From a virus: 31,547 nt of DNA. Below, piece after piece: positions 1 through 7,610 of the stretch. Each line of letters starts with the position of its first letter. The first letter of the stretch is position 1. Made by a program: the position numbers and the translations under genes. The stretch spans positions 1-31,547 of the IMG/VR virus record IMGVR_UViG_3300037088_000264; one strand, given 5' to 3'. The notes under the pieces are model-generated. The model saw only the letters and a program-made list of their open reading frames with translations, was not told where the DNA came from and ran no database searches.

Positions 1-969
1 GGCATAGTTGCCTCCATTGGTTACATTTGGTTCCCACCAAGCAGTTGTTGCTAGTGGACTTGCCGAATGACTAAATCTACATCTGTTAACATACGCGGCG
101 TTTGTATTATGGCCCGAGCCGTCATCCGCGCCCGTGGATTCTATTGTATTAAGCATAATAAGACGATTCTTAAAAGGCAGAATAATTCTGGCCGTTTTAA
201 TTGCTCGTGGATATGTAGGACTATTATTAGGATTTATGACCCCTAAAGGTGTTGTAAATGTAGCCCAAGCAGTTCCGTCATAGTACCAAATAGGATCATC
301 AGTAGCGCCTGGCGTTCCAATTGTCGCGTTAAAGTTAGAAGTGAATAAAGCAATTTGTCCTGGACTTGTTCCTTGCCAATTACATGACCAGAAAAAATCA
401 GTATTATCTCCGTTAAATTGTGTAGTCGGGCCAAACTGTACCCATTCACCGCCCGAATATTGATAAACAAACTGAGTATCAAACGCGTAAGCCGTATGAT
501 TATTGATCGCTCCCGCTTCATACATCGTCAAACCCATAACGGGCTCAGATGGATAAAAGTACGCGGTAGTAGTTGGCGTAGCGCCTACAAAGACAAATGC
601 TCCATTAGCTAGATTAAACGTGCAAGTCGAAGCTAATCCCGTTGTGTACATTGGATTAGCGCCCGCGGCCGCATTATAGACCGTAAAGATCTCTGTGCCG
701 ATAGAGAATGATTGCCCCACTTTAAAGATCGATCCTGGAGCTGTGCCTGATAGATTGCCGCTGCCATTAGTAGATCCTAAGACTACGCTAAGTCTGGATT
801 CGAGTTGAGTATCGCCTGTAAGCAATGATCCGAATCTTTTGCGGATACGGCCACGAAAGATGTAGGCGTTATCTAATTGAGCCATCGCGTCATCGGGAAT
901 CTGCCAAACGGGTAGGTCTGTTTGCAGTCCTGTGTTTATTGGAGCTATGAGAAAGCGATCGTATGGCAT
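1..969 (-). CDS. Phage tail/virion structural protein, partial at the left edge
   Basis: The minus-strand frame is open from an ATG at 969 to the window edge, giving 323 residues with no stop, so the C-terminus is missing. The start has a good ribosome site (AAGG, 8 bases upstream) and follows the stop of the preceding gene by 12 bases. The N-terminus reads MPYDRFLIAPINTGLQTD and is followed by LDNAYIFRGRIRKRFGS. This opening is familiar from large uncharacterised structural proteins of P22-like podoviruses, which usually lie beside the head-tail connector genes. The rest is rich in Gly, Ala, Thr and aromatic residues, as in beta-rich tail proteins. A virion role is inferred from position and composition; no enzymatic motif was seen. 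Confidence 0.75.
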   Translation of the reverse strand, partial: MPYDRFLIAPINTGLQTDLPVWQIPDDAMAQLDNAYIFRGRIRKRFGSLLTGDTQLESRLSVVLGSTNGSGNLSGTAPGSIFKVGQSFSIGTEIFTVYNAAAGANPMYTTGLASTCTFNLANGAFVFVGATPTTTAYFYPSEPVMGLTMYEAGAINNHTAYAFDTQFVYQYSGGEWVQFGPTTQFNGDNTDFFWSCNWQGTSPGQIALFTSNFNATIGTPGATDDPIWYYDGTAWATFTTPLGVINPNNSPTYPRAIKTARIILPFKNRLIMLNTIESTGADDGSGHNTNAAYVNRCRFSHSASPLATTAWWEPNVTNGGNYA

Positions 970-981
970 GGTGCGCCTTTC

Positions 982-1506
982 TTATATTTTACCTGTAACG
1001 AAAACATAAGCGCTTTGATTCTTGGAGCTGGCATTGTATACCGTAACATTAGCATTTGTAATATTTGTAATCGACATGGGACTGTTAGGCTCATTTCCGG
1101 CACCTCCACTAACATAAGCGGAGACCTGTGCATTAAACGGCACACCTGTAAAACCAGGAAATCCCGCTATAGCAAATGTATAAGTCGCGTGCGCTCCGTG
1201 GCCTACCGCAAAATATCCCCATCGCATTAAAATGCCACAAGGCAGAAGACACCATCCATCATCAGCCTTGCCTGCCGTTGTGATATCGATATCAGCCGCC
1301 GATGTCTTTATATGTAATTTATTACCCGCGGCAGAATATAAAGCCATGGTATTGATTGGCACAGTAGGAGCAGCCGTATTGCCTAAAGTTAAAGTTTTTG
1401 AAGTTGGGTTTACGATAGTTGCCAAAGCGATAAAGTTGTTTTTTAGATCCGCTTGCGATTTTGATAACAAATCGGTCGCGTTTGGTATGTTTGCTTGGTA
1501 AGGCAT
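982..1506 (-). CDS. Small tail-fibre-like structural protein
   Basis: 174 residues. The N-terminus (PYQANIPNATDLLSKSQADL) resembles short adaptor-like starts of phage fibre proteins. The second half contains GILMRWGYF, then a Gly/Ala/Thr-rich beta segment, like the receptor-binding C-terminal domain of gp53-like tail fibres, where 'qwG' followed by short beta strands is typical. It lies between the head-tail genes and a large structural protein in the same leftward unit. The ribosome site is weak, and the upstream 28-codon ORF stops 2 bases before the ATG, so translational coupling is likely. A role as a minor fibre or receptor-binding protein is inferred. Confidence 0.6.
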   Translation of the reverse strand: MPYQANIPNATDLLSKSQADLKNNFIALATIVNPTSKTLTLGNTAAPTVPINTMALYSAAGNKLHIKTSAADIDITTAGKADDGWCLLPCGILMRWGYFAVGHGAHATYTFAIAGFPGFTGVPFNAQVSAYVSGGAGNEPNSPMSITNITNANVTVYNASSKNQSAYVFVTGKI

Positions 1507-1508
1507 AA

Positions 1509-1595
1509 TCAGTCCATATCGTTAACTAGTAAAAGAACAAAACCGATAAACAGTACGATAACGGTTGAAAATACTATTAAACTAAAATAAGCCAC
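1509..1595 (-). CDS. 28-residue single-span membrane microprotein, GTG start
   Basis: A GTG codon at 1595-1593 is preceded, 7 bases upstream, by GGAGGAGG, among the strongest ribosome sites in the window, lying inside the end of the upstream structural gene. The frame reads through about 20 hydrophobic residues (SLIVFSTVIVLFIGFVLLLV) and ends NDMD. It overlaps the 341-residue gene by 14 bases and stops 2 bases before the next ATG. The strong site, the continuous membrane segment and the tight packing support a real gene. Size and location are compatible with a pinholin-like or accessory membrane peptide, but no family is recognised. Confidence 0.5.
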   Translation of the reverse strand: MAYFSLIVFSTVIVLFIGFVLLLVNDMD

Positions 1596-2607
1596 CGCTA
1601 AACCCTCCTCCGGTTATGGTATTACCTTGTTCACTATAAATAGTTGAAACACGTTCATTACTCATCTGGATTATGGTCTTTCTATTGACCAGTCTTTCTT
1701 GGTGCTTAAACTCAGGCAAAATCAACATGATGCTGTCTTGATCGAGTCGATCCTCAAAAACTTTTTTAGCCGCTCCATAAGCTATGTACTGCCACCAGTT
1801 AGCCAGATCGGGGGATTGAGAAGTTGAAAGCAACTCAGTCGGTCTTACATATGCTTCAAGTTCGATTCTGTATGGCATATCCGGCACAGGTCTGACCAGA
1901 AAATAATCATCAAAATAAAGTATGGCTTGAGGTCTTGCCGGTACATAAGGTATAGCCTGGCAATAGATTTGCTGACCGGCGGCTGGCGGATCAATCAAAA
2001 TGATTTGATAGACGCCTGTTACATAATTTAGAGAGCCATAAACAATTGATGGAAAATTAGGGATTATTAAGTTAGCGTTTTGCGTAGGGTATCCGGTAGT
2101 CGGATCAATGATTGGACTATCTATCAACACTATCGCGTTATTATTAACATCAATAGATGTAAACGTTACATTATTTTGCACGACAGGTTTAGCCGCTAAA
2201 GTACCTGAAAATAAAGTAGTAATCCCGTCGCCAACTCCAACTTGTTCAGTATTATTCAGCAAGGGATAAGCGTTAAAAAACTGCTCTTGATTTTGTGAAA
2301 AGAATACTTGATATCCCGCCACGTAACATGGAGGATGCACGGTCGAATATTGATTTATAAAGTTATAAAGCGGATCAGTAGGATTAACCGTATTATTCTG
2401 ATATTTATCCACATATGGCGAGGTATAAAATACAATATTGTCCCGTAAGTCAAATAACCTTAATGTTTCAGGCATATCGTACAGTACAAAATTATTAACA
2501 TACTGATCTATGTCCGCGTCGGATAACTGTGAAGTCGATGGACTTCTGGTTAATCGTCGAACTTTAATGCGTATCTGCTCTAAAGTCGACAGTGTATTAT
2601 CTGGCAT
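1582..2607 (-). CDS. Head-tail connector-like structural protein
   Basis: 341 residues, with AGGAAG 5 bases upstream of the ATG. The N-terminus (LEQIRIKVRRLTRSPS, then LSDADIDQYVNNFV) is a helical segment typical of podovirus adaptor or tail accessory proteins that bind the portal ring. The middle is beta-rich, and the end is a helical stretch followed by Gly-rich GGGFSGGLF. It lies among capsid, decoration and tail genes in one leftward run. A role in the neck (comparable to P22 gp4/gp10) is inferred from position and general make-up. Alternative: a tail tubular protein. Confidence 0.55.
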   Translation of the reverse strand: MPDNTLSTLEQIRIKVRRLTRSPSTSQLSDADIDQYVNNFVLYDMPETLRLFDLRDNIVFYTSPYVDKYQNNTVNPTDPLYNFINQYSTVHPPCYVAGYQVFFSQNQEQFFNAYPLLNNTEQVGVGDGITTLFSGTLAAKPVVQNNVTFTSIDVNNNAIVLIDSPIIDPTTGYPTQNANLIIPNFPSIVYGSLNYVTGVYQIILIDPPAAGQQIYCQAIPYVPARPQAILYFDDYFLVRPVPDMPYRIELEAYVRPTELLSTSQSPDLANWWQYIAYGAAKKVFEDRLDQDSIMLILPEFKHQERLVNRKTIIQMSNERVSTIYSEQGNTITGGGFSGGLF

Positions 2608-2622
2608 ACTACTTCCTAGACT

Positions 2623-2991
2623 CTAAACTCTACCCGTATCTTGCACGGCAGCCGTTAACATGCCGTTATCTTCTCCAATTGGAACTACCTGGGCGCATAC
2701 ATCCCACAAAGAGGTAATATTGGGATCCAAGACCACAACATAGGGATCCATTTGGCTTGTATCAATGCTTATAAAGAACGTGCTTGGGCTGGTTACGGTT
2801 ATAGTTCCCGTTAAATGGTTCGCCGCCTGCATCCCCCTAGGCTCGGGGATATCCAATCTGACTACCGTTCCCGATAGGTATCCATGTGGATTAATGGTAG
2901 TCACCAATGCCTGAGCGGCATTGGTGATTGATTGAATATTTCTGCGAGCGGGCGCAAACTTAGGATCAGCAACTTCCCATGTGTTATACAT
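2623..2991 (-). CDS. Small virion protein with FCCH-like beta domain
   Basis: 122 residues. The segment from about residue 30 to 95 (HGYLSGTVVRLDIP, RGMQAANHLTGTITV, TFFISIDTS) matches the pattern of the beta domain near the C-terminus of the 319-residue capsid-neighbour protein (HGYTTGQSVRFSVP, EGMVELDNVQATVTV, TFSINVDTS). Such domains in phage proteins are often reported as resembling the E1-enzyme FCCH domain and are thought to be decoration or fibre domains. The start lies next to the preceding stop, with GGGG 7 bases upstream. It is probably a head or neck decoration protein. Confidence 0.55.
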   Translation of the reverse strand: MYNTWEVADPKFAPARRNIQSITNAAQALVTTINPHGYLSGTVVRLDIPEPRGMQAANHLTGTITVTSPSTFFISIDTSQMDPYVVVLDPNITSLWDVCAQVVPIGEDNGMLTAAVQDTGRV

Positions 2992-2992
2992 G

Positions 2993-3433
2993 TTATAACC
3001 CCGTAAGTTCTGCCGTTACGATCTGATGACCTTCTTCAGTTAAATCATCGATATCTACAAACTCCAAAGATTGAAATCCGAAACGCCTGACCCATTGTCC
3101 GATCTTCATTACAGGATTACCGAATTCATCTTGTATATATGAATGCACGGGATATTTGCCGTTCTTATTTAAATGCTTGGCTACTCCCAGCGGCAATGTA
3201 TACACCACACCATCTACAAGATCGAAGCGTTCAACTTCATCCTCTTTGTAGGCTCGGTAGTTAAAGCTAACGGAGCCACCTGGGACTTCGTAAAAACGAA
3301 AAATTCCCTTCACTGGCTCACGATCTTTATCGCGCTGGTACTTTAGGTTAACTTTTGGTTTCTTCTCGCTTGTAGGTGATTTTGGAGTTGTTTCTACAAC
3401 CGTATTTAAATTTTCAAATTTCTTCTCTGCCAT
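2993..3433 (-). CDS. Hypothetical phage structural protein
   Basis: 146 residues. The first 35 or so residues are charged and probably disordered (many Lys, Pro, Thr and Ser). The remainder (FRFYEVPGGSVSFNYRAYKEDEVERFDLVDG, described in pieces) resembles small conserved proteins that sit between capsid and head-tail connector genes in podoviruses. The ribosome site AGGAGATAGTA before ATG is identical to that of the scaffold gene at 8821. A terminator-like hairpin lies just upstream (3447-3472), so expression relative to capsid may be reduced. Function unknown; virion assembly is inferred from context. Confidence 0.5.
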   Translation of the reverse strand: MAEKKFENLNTVVETTPKSPTSEKKPKVNLKYQRDKDREPVKGIFRFYEVPGGSVSFNYRAYKEDEVERFDLVDGVVYTLPLGVAKHLNKNGKYPVHSYIQDEFGNPVMKIGQWVRRFGFQSLEFVDIDDLTEEGHQIVTAELTGL

Positions 3434-3446
3434 TACTATCTCCTAG

Positions 3447-3472
3447 AAAAAGGGGTGAGCCATCCCACCCCC
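3447..3472 (-). terminator. Rho-independent terminator after the capsid-proximal genes
   Basis: On the minus strand GGGGTG, an 8-base loop and CACCCC are followed directly by TTTTTC. It lies between the stop of the 319-residue gene and the ribosome site of the next gene, so it may act as a partial terminator that lowers tail-gene expression relative to capsid. Confidence 0.6.
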
Positions 3473-3495
3473 GGGAATTAATATGAATAAGATCT

Positions 3496-4455
3496 CTATA
3501 GATTCTCTGACTTACCGGCTACCCAGTAAATAACGTTACCTTGCACACCCGCAGGAGACTGTACTCCCGCTGCAAGTTGAATCCCGATATATCCTGTGTT
3601 GATGGTTGCATCAGCCAGCACGTTAGGCGCAACGACTGAATCCTCACCAACAGGCTTTACAATTGCATAGTTGCAAGGCACATTAGCCGCTAATGGGAAT
3701 GTGAATGCAGTAAATGCGGAAGTATCAACATTAATCGAGAATGTTCCCGCGTTGATAACTGTTACTGTTGCCTGGACATTATCAAGTTCAACCATGCCCT
3801 CATCAGCAGGGACGCTGAATCGAACTGATTGACCGGTTGTATATCCATGATCTACAAGAGTTGTTACAACTGCCGGATAAGCGGCTGTAATGTTCGCGAT
3901 GACTCTTTTACGTGGATAATACAGTGCATCAAACGGTACTAAACGATATGTTCCGGTTGTTGCTGGAAGACCAGGAGCTTGGCTAAGAGCATTAGCCAAT
4001 GTGAATGTACCTGCTCCAACGCCTGAGCTTGTGAAATCCAAGCCGTTCAAGTTAGCAAATTCAGTATTAGCCAATCTGACAAGTGCGCCGTTAGTCAAGC
4101 CGATAATGCCTGCTACGGTAAATACCGGAGCTGCAACGTTTGTACCGGCTGTAACCGCGACTTGAGCACCTAGGGCTGTGCTGGATGAATCTATGAGATT
4201 GAATCCACCAACAGCAAGAGCGCCGCAAGTTGAAGCAACATAAACCGCACCACCATCATATCCTTCGTAGATACCATCATTTACGGGCATACCGCGAAAC
4301 CATTTAAATGATACGCCGGTAGAGACATCCGAACCTGCTGCCGCAGTTGTGAAGTTATAAACTTCCATCCAATCAAGATCGGATCGGAGCTGAAGTGTTT
4401 GGGCATTTCCGCTAGAGATAAAAGATCCACTTTGAATTATTGTTCCATATGACAT
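3496..4455 (-). CDS. Capsid-neighbour structural/decoration protein with FCCH-like domain
   Basis: 319 residues, 17 bases downstream of the major capsid gene, with AAAGGAATAATC before the ATG. The composition is Ala, Gly, Thr and Val-rich with almost no charged clusters, typical of beta-rich virion proteins. Residues about 190-275 hold the same domain seen in the 122-residue protein encoded at 2623-2991 (HGYTTGQSVRFSVP, then GMVELDNVQATVTV and TFSINVDTS). In related phages a protein of this size directly after capsid is often a head decoration protein or fibre. Decoration is the best guess; no catalytic motif was seen. Confidence 0.55.
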   Translation of the reverse strand: MSYGTIIQSGSFISSGNAQTLQLRSDLDWMEVYNFTTAAAGSDVSTGVSFKWFRGMPVNDGIYEGYDGGAVYVASTCGALAVGGFNLIDSSSTALGAQVAVTAGTNVAAPVFTVAGIIGLTNGALVRLANTEFANLNGLDFTSSGVGAGTFTLANALSQAPGLPATTGTYRLVPFDALYYPRKRVIANITAAYPAVVTTLVDHGYTTGQSVRFSVPADEGMVELDNVQATVTVINAGTFSINVDTSAFTAFTFPLAANVPCNYAIVKPVGEDSVVAPNVLADATINTGYIGIQLAAGVQSPAGVQGNVIYWVAGKSENL

Positions 4456-4472
4456 GATTATTCCTTTCTAGA

Positions 4473-5417
4473 TTACAGAGTGCATCTTAGGTTGATGACC
4501 CAAAGATCGTTGGTAATTCTAGGCACTTCCGCGAACTTGTATCCGACCGAGGAATTCATAGCCAATGGTCCATCATAGATAGGCGGTCTGTAAATGAACT
4601 GCGCTGAATATCCGTCCTGTTCAATACAGGCATAAGCTTCCATACCTACGCAGAAAATGTTATAAACATTAGCGCCCAGATTGGAAGATGCTGGGGATAC
4701 GCTGCCAATCGAGCTTACAAGGAAACGTAAATTTCCAATGGAGCCCCATTCGCTGCGCAATGCATTCATTGGGCTAGGATATTGGTTTTTATGGATAAAG
4801 CCGGTTACGTTATCAAGCGATCCGGTTAACTTTGTTGAAGTTAAAGCGAAGTACGCATCCCTGACAGGAGCTGTACCGAATTTATTTTCGCCTTCAAGGT
4901 TATCCAGAATTGTGTAAGCGTTGTTATCCAATAGAGTTCTTACAACAGTATCGGTATCCGTACGGGTAATTTCACTTGGATTATCGCCATTAACCCCGTT
5001 AACACAATTTATGAATCCTGCCGTGGCAGCTAGCATATCACGTGTTAATTGATCCTCTGTTTGACGAAGCGAAACTCCAAGACGAGCCGCGCATTCATTT
5101 AAGACGGGATCTTGGGATTGTAGAGTTACCTGCTCATTGAGCTGTACGTAAGTTCCATAAAAACTCATTTTTGCATCTATGTCGATCGCAGTGAGTTGCT
5201 GAGCAGGAGGTGTTATTCCTGTGTTGCCCAGTGGAACCATTGCTGTATTTAATGGATTGTATCTACGCATACGTAGAGTTGTACCACCATTCCTTGGCAT
5301 CTGTTTTAACATAGCCGGAATCTTGTGGATCATATTTGGCACGGGTACCGACAAAAGTTTAAAACTAAAACTTTGTTGAACAGGGGCGGGGAGCGAACTC
5401 GTAGTTGTTATTGCCAT
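4473..5417 (-). CDS. Major capsid protein, N4-gp56 type
   Basis: 314 residues. It shows the marks of the N4-gp56-type major capsid family: an N-terminal 'QQSFSFKLLSVPVPNMIH' segment, the RMRRYNPL motif, PLGNTGITPP, FYGTYVQLNEQVTL, then DPVLNECAARLGVSLRQTED and RDMLAATAGF. Length is slightly short for the family. The start has AGGA 7 bases upstream, and about 240 bases of non-coding leader precede it. It should form the HK97-fold icosahedral shell, with the scaffold at 8045-8821 and the portal at 13277-15304. The opposite-strand endonuclease gene separates it from the scaffold unit. Confidence 0.88.
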   Translation of the reverse strand: MAITTTSSLPAPVQQSFSFKLLSVPVPNMIHKIPAMLKQMPRNGGTTLRMRRYNPLNTAMVPLGNTGITPPAQQLTAIDIDAKMSFYGTYVQLNEQVTLQSQDPVLNECAARLGVSLRQTEDQLTRDMLAATAGFINCVNGVNGDNPSEITRTDTDTVVRTLLDNNAYTILDNLEGENKFGTAPVRDAYFALTSTKLTGSLDNVTGFIHKNQYPSPMNALRSEWGSIGNLRFLVSSIGSVSPASSNLGANVYNIFCVGMEAYACIEQDGYSAQFIYRPPIYDGPLAMNSSVGYKFAEVPRITNDLWVINLRCTL

Positions 5418-5511
5418 ATTTATTTCCTAAGTATATAATAAATATATGCATGAGTAATGATTTTAAGATTTATTTTATATTTCATTATTCTTGCATTGCA
5501 TTATGTTACTT

Positions 5512-5617
5512 AAGATTGGACGAGAATCTTCCCATACGGGATTTTATACGTCTTAGATATAAGTTTGACGAGAACTTATGAGAATTTAATCGTCAAGAAG
5601 CGAGGGAACGACGCTCG
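5512..5617 (+). other. Tandem hairpins with a shared loop, upstream of the HNH gene
   Basis: Two perfect hairpins: AAGATT-GGACGAG-AATCTT (5512-5530) and ATAAGTT-TGACGAG-AACTTAT (5559-5579). The loops are the same length and share GACGAG. A third, weaker hairpin follows (AGCG with CGCT, 5599-5615). Between them lies TCGTCA (5590-5595), complementary to TGACGA in the second loop, which could allow a loop interaction. They lie in the gap between the divergent capsid and HNH genes, so they could act in either transcript or as DNA. Strand is chosen because the third element ends near the HNH ribosome site. Confidence 0.45.
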
Positions 5618-5662
5618 AAATACGTTCAAGTTCATTATATTATTTTCAAAAAAGGTATTGCA

Positions 5663-6334
5663 ATGCTAGGAAAAAAATTCGGAAGATGGAAAGTATTAAA
5701 ATTTATAGATATCGATAAACCAGGTAAACATTATGAATGTATATGCGAATGTGGAAATATAAGATGCATTCCAGGCACTACTCTTCGAGCTGGTCGATCT
5801 ACCCAATGCTCCGATTGTCAATATGCTAAACTTTATGATCCAGAAAAAATGGTAGGAATACAATTTGGAAATTGGATGGTTATGGAATATATGGGAGTGA
5901 AAAATAAATTACAACAATATAAAAGCAAATGCACCTGCGGAACCATTGGAATACACTATGGAGCAGACTTGAGGGCTGGGAAAAGCACTCAATGCATTAA
6001 TTGCCATAACAGATCAATTTGCGTTAAACACGGAATGCATGACACCTTAATATATGGAGTATGGCAATCCATGTTACAACGATGTGAAAATCCAAATTCT
6101 ACTAATTTCAATAGATATGGTGGCCGCGGTATCAAAGTGTGCAAAAATTGGCATAAATTTGAAAACTTTCTTGAAGATATGGGGACTAGGCCTGAGGGCA
6201 TGACATTGGATCGTATCGACAATAATGGCAATTATGAACCAAGCAATTGCAGATGGATTAGTCATAAAGAAAATTGTCAAAATCGGGGCAGAAAATATAA
6301 ATTTAAAGATCAAGTTAAAATCCCAAATACATAA
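5663..6334 (+). CDS. Free-standing HNH homing-type endonuclease
   Basis: 223 residues, with AAAGG 7 bases before the ATG. Two N-terminal repeats (about residues 5-50 and 66-112) share the pattern G..FG.W.V, then C.CG, then LRAG.STQC..C, suggesting paired Cys-based zinc ribbons used for DNA contact. The C-terminal half has KHGMHDTLIYGVWQSMLQRC, NRYGGRGIKVC, then LDRIDNNGNYEPSNCRW, the HNH/AP2-associated nuclease signature of phage mobile endonucleases. It is the only plus-strand gene within the late leftward region and sits against a minus-strand terminator, as expected for an intergenic mobile insertion beside the capsid gene. No intron was recognised around it. Confidence 0.85.
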   Translation: MLGKKFGRWKVLKFIDIDKPGKHYECICECGNIRCIPGTTLRAGRSTQCSDCQYAKLYDPEKMVGIQFGNWMVMEYMGVKNKLQQYKSKCTCGTIGIHYGADLRAGKSTQCINCHNRSICVKHGMHDTLIYGVWQSMLQRCENPNSTNFNRYGGRGIKVCKNWHKFENFLEDMGTRPEGMTLDRIDNNGNYEPSNCRWISHKENCQNRGRKYKFKDQVKIPNT

Positions 6335-6361
6335 AAAAACCACCGTGTTTTAAACGGTGGT
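6333..6361 (-). terminator. Rho-independent terminator of the scaffold-SPFH unit
   Basis: Minus strand: ACCACCGT, a 7-base loop, ACGGTGGT, then a run of six or more T. It lies 25 bases past the SPFH gene and abuts the stop codon of the plus-strand HNH gene. The T run is only on the minus strand, so it ends leftward transcription before the capsid leader. Confidence 0.85.
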
Positions 6362-6386
6362 CAATGAAAGGAGTTTAGGTCAGTCG

Positions 6387-7163
6387 TTAGGTAAATTTAA
6401 TCATTGGGATTGAAGATCCACAATATTGCGGCAATCTGCCATCCCATTTCTCTATCTTCTTAAGTTCAATAATTTCGGGCGTAGTGCAATTCTTTCTGAT
6501 ATTGAGCGCATAAGCTTCGGCGTCAGCCTTCATCTTCGTTTGTAAGGCAATTTCCTTGACTTGTTCAGTAAGATTATGAGAAGTTTTTGCCGTCTGTTCG
6601 GCTATTTGTTTCTCTTCTACGGCGTGAATGAATTGCGGTGTAAAGTCCAGATGTACAAAATTAAAATCAATAAGCTCAATAAATATAGGGTCAAGTCGAT
6701 CCTTAAGTTCTTTATAAACATCATCTTTTGCCACATTACGTATGCGGATAAGATCTTCGGCGGTATATTTAGCCACAATAGCCTTTATGCTTTCTTGGGC
6801 ATACGGATCAAGTATAATGTTTTCAAAGTCTACGCCTACCGTTTTATAAATCTTTATTGCATCCGTAATGCGATAGTTAATCGCTACTTCCGCGCTTACG
6901 CTTTGTAAATCTTTAGATAGCGCGGTTGTACTAATTTGGACTTTGCAGATACGATTATTTATGTAAATAATGTTATCAATAAGGGGAACTTTAAAATACA
7001 TTCCCGAATCAGTACTTGCTCTTACAATCTTGCCCATACGTAAATGCAATGCCGTATAGCCTGGATTTACGATGTAGTAACCACTGAAGAACATAACAAC
7101 TACAAAAGCTCCCAAAATCGCTAATCCTATTAACTTGGCAACCAATTTTTCTTCTAAATCCAT
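6387..7163 (-). CDS. SPFH/Band 7 (prohibitin-like) membrane protein
   Basis: 258 residues. A single N-terminal membrane span (about residues 8-30) is followed by the SPFH fold: YYIVNPGYTALHLRMGKI, then MYFKVPLIDNIIYIN, VSAEVAINYRI, QESIKAIVAKYTAEDL and a helix ending HAVEEKQIAEQTA, the usual start of the coiled-coil after a Band 7 domain. These proteins form rings in the inner membrane and modulate proteases such as FtsH. The gene begins the base after the stop of a lipoprotein gene and is the last gene of a unit led by the scaffold. A phage role in membrane protection, lysis timing or superinfection exclusion is inference. Confidence 0.82.
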   Translation of the reverse strand: MDLEEKLVAKLIGLAILGAFVVVMFFSGYYIVNPGYTALHLRMGKIVRASTDSGMYFKVPLIDNIIYINNRICKVQISTTALSKDLQSVSAEVAINYRITDAIKIYKTVGVDFENIILDPYAQESIKAIVAKYTAEDLIRIRNVAKDDVYKELKDRLDPIFIELIDFNFVHLDFTPQFIHAVEEKQIAEQTAKTSHNLTEQVKEIALQTKMKADAEAYALNIRKNCTTPEIIELKKIEKWDGRLPQYCGSSIPMIKFT

Positions 7164-7409
7164 TTAATTCCTTCCTCGACTATCTCGACCTCTAAGATTT
7201 TGCTCACTTATTATTTCCTGCGCCATCACATTCGATTTTCCGCACATTGAGCAATTTAATGAGAAATCAAATCCATGCTTCTCGTGCCACTTATTATGCT
7301 TCTCCATAAGCTCTACATGAAGACGTAAGATCTTATCCTCGTCAGTTTCAGGAATATCGCATCCGCACAGCATAAATAATGGAATGATTAGCAGTAGCAA
7401 TTTTCTCAT
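7164..7409 (-). CDS. Small predicted lipoprotein
   Basis: 81 residues. The N-terminus MRKLLLLIIPLFMLCGC is a signal peptide with a lipobox (LCGC; lipidated Cys at residue 17). The mature part is short and charged, with a CSMC pair near residues 53-56. It overlaps the preceding gene by 4 bases (ATGA) and ends directly before the SPFH gene, so the two are probably made together. Pairing with an inner-membrane ring protein suggests a shared envelope job. No family is recognised. Confidence 0.65.
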   Translation of the reverse strand: MRKLLLLIIPLFMLCGCDIPETDEDKILRLHVELMEKHNKWHEKHGFDFSLNCSMCGKSNVMAQEIISEQNLRGRDSRGRN

Positions 7410-7609
7410 TGTTCTTCCCGATCTATAGATTTTAACTCCAACTCTTCAGTTATTGCTTTAATAGCGTAATTTCTATAACAATCACAACATATGTCATACT
7501 CACTATCAAGAAGCACAGAATGACCCATGCTAAAATGATAATGCTCCAAGCAAAGATCGCATTGCGTGTCTTTTTCGGGGCAAATTCTTAACTTCTTAGG
7601 GATTTTCAT
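7406..7609 (-). CDS. Small Cys-rich (zinc-ribbon-like) protein
   Basis: 67 residues with CDLC (about 17-20) and a later CCDC (about 41-44), plus His between, a plausible zinc knuckle. It begins 1 base after the preceding Cys-rich gene and overlaps the lipoprotein gene by 4 bases. It resembles in layout the 63- and 68-residue proteins encoded at 10407 and 11811 (CxxC, about 30 residues with aromatic and acidic positions, then C.xC and a helix). Function unknown. Confidence 0.5.
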   Translation of the reverse strand: MKIPKKLRICPEKDTQCDLCLEHYHFSMGHSVLLDSEYDICCDCYRNYAIKAITEELELKSIDREEQ

Positions 7610-7610
7610 T

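Noticed and set aside
5663-6334. IscB-like or HEARO-associated nuclease because of the HNH gene preceded by structured sequence.
   Set aside because: There is no RuvC-like part, the protein is too short, and the hairpin region (about 100 bases) is smaller than known guide RNAs of that group.
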